NCBI RefSeq assembly: GCF_001625195.1
Contig: NC_054389.1
Location: 5,328,520-5,392,519 of the forward strand
Source of the DNA: Drechmeria coniospora
Lineage: Eukaryota > Ascomycota > Sordariomycetes > Hypocreales > Ophiocordycipitaceae
Direction of reading: 5' to 3'
DNA: 64,000 nucleotides
This document shows positions 57,745 to 64,000 of this stretch, one piece after another. The position numbers and the translations under genes were made by a program. Numbering within the stretch: the stretch's first letter is position 1; every line of letters starts with the position of its first letter. The notes below the pieces were generated by a model that was not told the origin of the DNA, did not search any database, and saw nothing but the letters and a program-made list of their open reading frames with translations.

Positions 57745-58302
57745 TGGAGTTCACGTACTGGATACTTACATGTCCTTTTCGACTCCGGACCTACCAAAGT
57801 GTCCAAACAAGTACAAGTAGAGCCAAGACAGTATCAAGCACATTTTCAGTGGTTGTACAACTACATGTACAGCTAGCTACTTATACTTACTGTACACTCA
57901 GCACTATAAGTACGGTATAGTCGGTACTTAATAGATCTATTGTACAAGTACGCTTCAGGACGCTTTTTACTGCTACGGGCGGGCACACGTCCAAGTGTAC
58001 CTGCACTACAAGCGAGCACGGGTGGTATGTGCATGAGTAGGCACCGCACAACAATTGCTGCACTGTACTTGTACAAGTATCTGGGCAGTGTGCTTCTATG
58101 TGTAATCACCTGCACACCTATGTAAGTAACTACACATCCCAGTGTCCTAGCAGGTTCAAGAAAGTCCACTCAACATACACTATACACCATACAAGTGCTG
58201 CTCGGATGGTGATGGTGCATTGAGCCTTCGGCCATGCGATATCATTATCGGAGCTGTACCCAAAACAAGTTGTGTCTCAATAAAGCTACTTCCATGCCAC
58301 TA
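57745..58302. other. Spacer downstream of the copia relic
   Basis: GTAC-rich at 57760-58140 (acatgtac, tacttgtac), then ordinary sequence to the 3' end of the bZIP gene. No second LTR found. Confidence 0.6.
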
Positions 58303-59937
58303 TTACTTTGGTTCCCTTGCCCACCCGGTCTCAAATTGTCGATTTTGGCCTGTCCTCCAAGGTCCAGATTTTGCTTCTTGCTCATCATGAGCAGTGCCCA
58401 AGCCTTGGGCCGCAACCTGCCCTTCCATTGCTCGTAAGGGGGGTAGCCTCTCGCCAGCTGTTAACGAGGCAGCTGATACGGTCCCATATGTATGGCCCAG
58501 TGCTGGAACAGGGCTCGAACCCCCCGGCGTCTCTCCCAAAGGCGGCCCGAGACCAGTAGCAGAATATTTTGTTGTTTCGTCTTCTATCCGTCGCCTCCGC
58601 GCCGGTCGACCTGCCGATGACTGATCGCTTGAGTATTCTGTTCCCAATCTTGGCCTCGGAACCTGGGAGCCGGCGCCCGCACTTCTCTCTTCGACCACGC
58701 GGATCGAAGGCGTCGGCGGCCCGACCGCGTGGTGGTGTATTCCTGGCGTTCGGACAACAACCTCCCTCAGCCGGTTTCGTTCGTCTCGATAAAAGTCCCG
58801 CTGTCTTCTCGTGTCTTCCAGTTCGCACGCGAGCTGGTGTCGCTCGTCCCGGAGATCTTCAAGCTGCCTCATGTTCTCCTCCTGCATCGTCTTTTTCTTT
58901 CTGCGATGCCTCGTGGAGGCTTTGGCGTTGCGCTGCCGTTTCTCGTCCGCCTTTTTTGACGCCTGTGAATAGTCAACCTGGACTGGAATCGTCATGTCAC
59001 TGCCGGGAAGTGTCATGTATGCCTGCTGTCCTTCCGCGCTGCTTGCGGCCCTGCTCATCCCGGATCGACGCGAATCTTCCGACCAAAACGTCCCACTTTC
59101 CAGCCCTCTGTATGCCGATACCGGTTGGCTACCAGGAGCGCCCTGCGGTGTCGAATGCGAATAGAGTGACTGGGGACGGTCTTGGCCTTGCCCGTCCCTT
59201 GGTTCCAACAAGGATCGTGGGTAATGCATGCGGTCCGTTGAATGGGACGATGGGTGCGTCGAATCCGGCCTGTTCAAGCCATGGTTTGGGGGCGGGTGCA
59301 TCCCTGGATTAGGGTTGTGTTGCAGTCGAGGGAGGTATCTGTGTACATCAGGAGCCGCCGTTTCATACGGACGTTTGGCAGGAGACACACTGGCCACGTA
59401 TGATTGTCGCCGCGTTTCCACTCCACGAAACGAACTAGCATGGCTGAAGCTCAAAGATCGAGGCAGCTTGGGGCTTTTAGTCTTATCAGTCTCACTGAAT
59501 TGAGGGAGTGGGTAAGAAACTGGCGGCGAAATTCTCCCGGAAAGACGAGGCCTTGCTGGTGGGGCTGGGATACCGGCAGACGTGCTGGGATGTGATCCAA
59601 GACCTGTGTGGTCAGAAAATGATGGCATGGAGGTGCTGGTAGCCGGCACCGATGAGGGTGTGACAATGGACGGCGAGATGGACATTGAAGAAAGCGGCTC
59701 GCCGTCCCGAGGAGCCATGGCCCGAGAAGGAGATGAGTTTAGGATGCTGTGAACTCCCAAGCCTTTCGAGGGTGGCTGCGGATTCTGACTGATGCCTTCC
59801 GTTGAACTCACAGCATGAGCTGGTGTTGCGCAACCGACATTATCACACTCCAGTTCTACCCTTTGACGAGATCTGGTTGGAGAAGTTGAGGTTCGGTAAG
59901 GGGCAGGGAGGTGTGCCGTCGGCCTCTTTTGCGACAT
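58303..59937 (-). CDS. bZIP-type transcription factor
   Basis: Modelled as one exon of 544 aa from ATG 59937. The basic region is KKADEKRQRNAKASTRHRRK (about residues 328-347), with the N-x7-R spacing of bZIP factors. A charged coiled coil with a weak Leu heptad pattern follows (MRQLEDLRDERHQLACELED, then RRQRDFYRDERNRLREVV), then a GPPTPSI motif. The N-terminal 300 residues are Ser/Pro-rich and contain KGLGVHSILNSSPS, a short motif I associate with fungal regulators. The 5' end is uncertain. The frame stays open upstream to 60159 without an ATG, so an upstream exon is possible. A 75-nt stop-free segment (59785-59859) starts GTAGAA and ends AGTCAG in phase, so it may be an intron, giving 519 aa. 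Target genes unknown. Confidence 0.72.
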   Translation of the reverse strand: MSQKRPTAHLPAPYRTSTSPTRSRQRVELECDNVGCATPAHAVSSTEGISQNPQPPSKGLGVHSILNSSPSRAMAPRDGEPLSSMSISPSIVTPSSVPATSTSMPSFSDHTGLGSHPSTSAGIPAPPARPRLSGRISPPVSYPLPQFSETDKTKSPKLPRSLSFSHASSFRGVETRRQSYVASVSPAKRPYETAAPDVHRYLPRLQHNPNPGMHPPPNHGLNRPDSTHPSSHSTDRMHYPRSLLEPRDGQGQDRPQSLYSHSTPQGAPGSQPVSAYRGLESGTFWSEDSRRSGMSRAASSAEGQQAYMTLPGSDMTIPVQVDYSQASKKADEKRQRNAKASTRHRRKKKTMQEENMRQLEDLRDERHQLACELEDTRRQRDFYRDERNRLREVVVRTPGIHHHAVGPPTPSIRVVEERSAGAGSQVPRPRLGTEYSSDQSSAGRPARRRRIEDETTKYSATGLGPPLGETPGGSSPVPALGHTYGTVSAASLTAGERLPPLRAMEGQVAAQGLGTAHDEQEAKSGPWRTGQNRQFETGWAREPK

Positions 59938-62900
59938 CAAGACCGGATCCCCTACGTATCCCTGGAACCAACGACCAGTACATTGAACCTTTCCGCTGCT
60001 TGTCGTCAAATCCTCAATGTACCATCCAATGGAACCGCTTGTCGCCGACTTTTCGGCTTTCTCTGGGGGCGTCCACGGTGTTCGAGGCGAGTCCGGTGTC
60101 GTCGCACTCGTATAATCGGTCGTTGCAGTGCAAGAACTATCTTGTGCAGGAAACTCCTGCTACCACAGGCTTACCGGGGTTTTTCCAGATCGGATGGCAA
60201 GGGTTAGAAGACCGTCTCGGGATTGTACCCAAACAGTACTGGCAGCAACCTCGAGACAGACAGGCCGTGGAAGCGGTCGATTTCCGTGACGGCGTTGTAT
60301 ATCGAGTTCAGAATCAAGTTATTGATGATTAGGCACTCTTGCTACATGCATCATGTACTGTGATCGGTCCTGGACTGCAAGATTTGTCTGCCGTAGGCTG
60401 TTAGTGACACGCTGCAACACTCACATGGGGGCCGAGTGTTGCTGCAGGTTCGAACTTGACAAATCAATACCAGTAGGTTGCTCCTTACCGTCACCGAGCC
60501 AGGAACGTCTTTGGCCAAGACAAGACCGCAGGGAGGAAAATGAAGCGATTATAATCAATGATGATGCAACCTAGGTCGCATCAACGGCACGAAAAGCTAT
60601 CGAGGGTTTCACCTCCACGCTCATGGAAGATGATTCTCAATGGACCAAGTCGAATCATGTGCCATCAAAGAAGGGATCTAAATCGGCGCAGGAGATACTG
60701 GCGAGATGAAAATCGGGAGGTGGATCCGGCTTGTGGTTGTTCTTTCTGTCGGTTCCCAACGATCAACGGTGGATTCAACGCCAATTCAAGAGCTGACGTC
60801 AGGAATTAGAAGCGACACAGAAGACCTGACTGACCACTGAGGCTATTGTAAGAGAGAAGTAAAATTACTCGAAAGGTGGAATGGGCTAAAGGACTAGGCG
60901 GCATGCGAGGCGAAGGAACTAAAAGCTTGTTTGCACCTCGGAGGTATAACTTTACCGGACTGCCTGGCAGGTGGTACGCAACAGCCAAGATGGCAAAACT
61001 AAGCGTCAGAAACTCTGCATCGAGTCAAACAGTTAGCAGTTCCGATACAGAGCGTTCACCTGGCCAAGCAGGCATGCTCGGGCCAGACGGCACCAACGTA
61101 CATGTACTGCACTGCGGATCGTCCTTTGATATTACTCACAAATCGTACAACTTCACCCTGACTGACGGGCAGAAGGGAGGGCGAGACAACTGGAGCAAGG
61201 TTGAAGCGGAAGAGAGTTCGTGGAGTTAGGGTCGTGTGGGAGGAATAACACAGACCAGGGTGCTTGGATGGGATGGTTGATGGGTCGCCCACTCTCCGAG
61301 TACGAGAACGAATACAGTACGGAGCACAGGTGCTTGTACTCGTTCCCATCTCACACAATAAGACGGAGTACTCCGTACATTACACATACTTCGTAAGTGT
61401 ACAGCCATGTGAACAGGGGTGGTCATCATTGGCAGACTCTCCGCGGTGCTAAGACCCCGGCAGTCGCAACATGGCTCAACCAGAGGAGTACTTGTTGGTT
61501 GGGCGGCATGACAATCTGGTGGTCCAGGCCAGGCTGGGTGGCGGCTGCAATGTTTCTTTTTCCCATGTCGCTGGAACGCCGTCGGGGTGATATAATCTGG
61601 GCATTGCCATTTCACCATCGCCGGCGCCCACGGAAGCTTCTGGGGAGGTTCGAACAGCAAAAGAAAAAGGTGAACAAATAATGATGAAAGCCTCGAGCTT
61701 CCTGCTCAGTTCGACCGAGAACGCAGGTGTTTGTGTACCTTTCGAGTCGATCCGGCCATGCGACTGCTGGGTGTTGAGGCACTCCGATGACGGCAAGCCA
61801 ATTTCCCAGGTGGGACTGTGCTGCTAATTTCAGACGGTACCTCCACGGCACTCCGTGTTCGTCGACGACGGCCCAGTTTCGATGGTCTCTGAACAAGAAA
61901 TATACTTGGGCAGGAATGCTAGCCGAAATGTTGTCAAAGAGTCAAGCTGTGAATCATAATTGCGGGTGATCGAAAAAGGTCAGAAGCAGAGCTCCTCCGC
62001 GAGCAAGTTTTCCCGGTACGGACCGTGATTTCCCAGTACAGATCTCACGATCATCGGCTCAGGCTCTCGTGACAAATCCATCACCTACCAACCCGCCTGA
62101 CGAGAGACATGTACTGTGGCCACAAGGAAGAAATCGACCATGCTAGTGAGGCTGGTCAGGTGGGCCACAAGGCAAGGCCGCCCGATAACTATGTTGTGCT
62201 TTGGTACCAAAGTATAGTGTTGAACAGCAACAATCCGAGTCGCAACCGATATGGTGTTGTTTTGGACGAATGGTCGAGGATAATAGAAGCCGCATGTTCT
62301 CGTTCTTGACAAGAGCATTGCGGCGCAGCTATGGAACCAAAGATCTGGATTCCTCGCTGGTGTCTCGTGGTGGTGGCGAAACGGAGATTGAGTGTGTGCG
62401 CGTGCGCGTTTGTTAATACGCACTTCAGCGCAAATGTGATGCCGAATAATGGTGCTTATTTTTGCCAATACGGATTGTAATCATCCGGTCCTACCTCCAA
62501 CGCTGGGCAATCTTGCTGAGGGATGGCATGGAAAGGATAGGCGGGAGGGCCCAACTTTGGGTGGCCGTCTTGTCGTCATACAGATATTGGGAGGCGGCCA
62601 CTGGCCCTCATGGCGCGCTGCTGTATTACGCCAGAGATGACATGATGAGGAGCATCCCGAGAGACCCGATCATTTGATTTACAGCCATCGATCACTCCAC
62701 AGCATAGTCTTGCGGGAAGCCGGAGAGGTGCTGGCAGAGCGATATCCTCGAGGCTGCGGCGTGCGGCAGGCACGTTTCCGTACAGCCGTCCCTTCCTCCG
62801 TCCATGTACCTTTAGAAAGCAGGGAGGCAGGCAATTGAGAAAGTCGGTAGATACTTGTAGGTAGCTGAATGAAGAATGGATCGTGGCCGAGGTCGAGCTG

Positions 62901-63833
62901 GGCTGGGCTGAATGTTCATTGTGTGCGGAGTACAACTCCGTACATCTGCTTGTACTGGTATCCGTCGGGGCACCTATGTTCCATGGTCAAGGTTGATCGA
63001 CATCCATCCATTCAGTTGGGAGGGACGAGTACTCACACTTGTAGGAACGGGCCATGTTTGGGACCGTGTCCAGGGTGCATGTTCCACAGGGTGCTGGGAT
63101 TCAACCTGGTTTTCGCCAGTTCCGAGGCGGCATGGGTGGGCGCTGTGCTCGTTCTCTTGCCCCCCCCCCCCGACTTACTGGGCGCTCCCTAGCACATGTG
63201 CGTGTGCGTGTATTGTACATTCAAGTGCACGTACCCACCCACTGCTTGTCTGGCGACACTAAGGAGGATGGAGGACGAGATCATCGACGTTGACTGGGTG
63301 GAAGCGTTCAGCCCCGATTCATGGAGTCGTGACTTCAAATAGTGAATGTATGTGCAAGTACACCGCTGTAGTTGCCGGGTATGGTGCATGGCCGATGGTA
63401 GATGGAGATTTGCCCCTTCCTTCACTTGTGATGGGTGGTCTCTCCTTCCTTTTGACAAGAAAAGCCTTCCCCAACTGCCCAAACGGATCAACACCGGCAG
63501 GGATGGTCTTGCCATTTGAGAACGGGCACCGATACTATACACTACTTGTACACCATAGTATGGAGTGCGACTAATACTGTGCACAACCCTACATCTCGAC
63601 TCTCGATCTCAACCACCCGACAAAAACAAGCACCTCCCAAGTTATGACGAACGACTCAACCCGGGAACTGGTGGTGGGTGACGGACGTTTTGTTTCTAGG
63701 GCCGAAACGGGCTTGGCGGGTAGCGTTGGATGACCTGGTGGCTGGCTGTGGTGTGAGAGAACCTGACACTGTTGATACATTGTCTCGCCCGAAAACTGAC
63801 CACTCTTCATCATCAAAGCCACCCGTTGCGTCG
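59938..63833. other. Intergenic region right of the bZIP gene
   Basis: No gene I can support in 3.9 kb. On the minus strand 60010-60159 is open in frame with the bZIP gene (Thr/Ser/Pro-rich, with RTPWTPPEKAEKS), and 60200-60330 also reads coding-like (INNLILNSIYNAVTEIDRFH). Both are candidates for a missing 5' exon or upstream frame. The rest has short unconvincing frames. GTAC words are sparse here (61310-61400, 62925-62945, 63535-63560), unlike the rest of the window. A run of ten C lies at 63161-63170. Confidence 0.5.
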
Positions 63834-63894
63834 ATGTTCGACAGTGACGCCTCGGCGTACGAGGAAGCTGATGAGCAGAGCATTCATTCTACGA
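63834..63894 (+). CDS. Possible first exon of a gene leaving the window
   Basis: ATG 63834 begins MFDSDASAYEEADEQSIHST, an acidic, natural-looking N-terminus, and runs into a consensus donor at 63895 (A|GTAAGT). Possible acceptors (aaaatggcag at about 63947, ctcacag at about 63960) lie before the window ends. The frame is also open for about 150 nt upstream without an ATG. Function not recognisable. Confidence 0.35.
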
Positions 63895-64000
63895 GTAAGT
63901 GTATGAGGGCGTACGGAGCACAAAGTACTTTCTGCCAAAATGGCAGGTGAAATCTCACAGCGTCGTCATTTCTCCCCCCCGCACCGCATGTCTCGCTCTC

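Overview
The window looks like nuclear DNA of a filamentous ascomycete, most likely Sordariomycetes and perhaps Hypocreales. The lineage is inferred from protein style and could not be checked by search. Genes are GC-rich with short GT-AG introns of about 54-160 nt and CTNAC-type branch points. The set is eukaryotic housekeeping: Rix1, Ypp1/TTC7, exportin-T, Med15, Sec12 and an M18 aminopeptidase. No operons, CRISPR arrays, clear tRNA or rRNA genes, or secondary-metabolite cluster were seen.

Layout, left to right. 0-9 kb: a WW-domain protein (+), RIX1 (-) and YPP1 (+). 9-15 kb: an accessory, AT-richer stretch. It holds a stray copy of a piece of RIX1, a degenerate tandem repeat of about 200 bp, and a broken gene (12.3-14.0 kb) with an internal 53-codon duplication, a C10 frameshift, an in-frame stop and what looks like half a zinc finger. 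15.3-18.7 kb: LOS1 (exportin-T, -) with a probable GC-AG intron. 18.7-25.2 kb: no supported gene. 25.2-30.2 kb: a small GPI-anchor-like wall protein and an RTA1-family membrane protein, both +. 32.1-41.5 kb: a Whi5-like cell-cycle repressor (+), an aspartyl aminopeptidase (-) and a very Gln-rich MED15 (-). 41.5-51.7 kb: a 10-kb gene-poor stretch. 51.7-53.6 kb: SEC12 (-). 56.1-57.7 kb: the left part of a decayed Ty1/copia element (LTR, half-tRNA primer site, broken gag). 58.3-59.9 kb: a bZIP regulator (-). The right edge probably holds the first exon of a gene that leaves the window.

The genes do not form one pathway. They cover ribosome assembly (RIX1), tRNA export (LOS1), ER-to-Golgi traffic (SEC12), plasma-membrane PI4-kinase scaffolding (YPP1), Pol II transcription (MED15), cell-cycle entry (Whi5-like), peptide turnover (M18) and surface functions (GPI protein, RTA1).

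The most distinctive feature is in the spacers. Nearly every long intergenic region is packed with GTAC-centred words (TACTTGTAC, AAGTACTTAC, TACGGAGTAC), in places as true tandem heptamers (GTACTCC)n. These words are rare inside coding exons. The copia LTR itself carries a GTACTCC-type array, a possible clue to how the motif spread. Exon boundaries were worked out by hand from reading frame and splice signals and have not been checked against transcripts.
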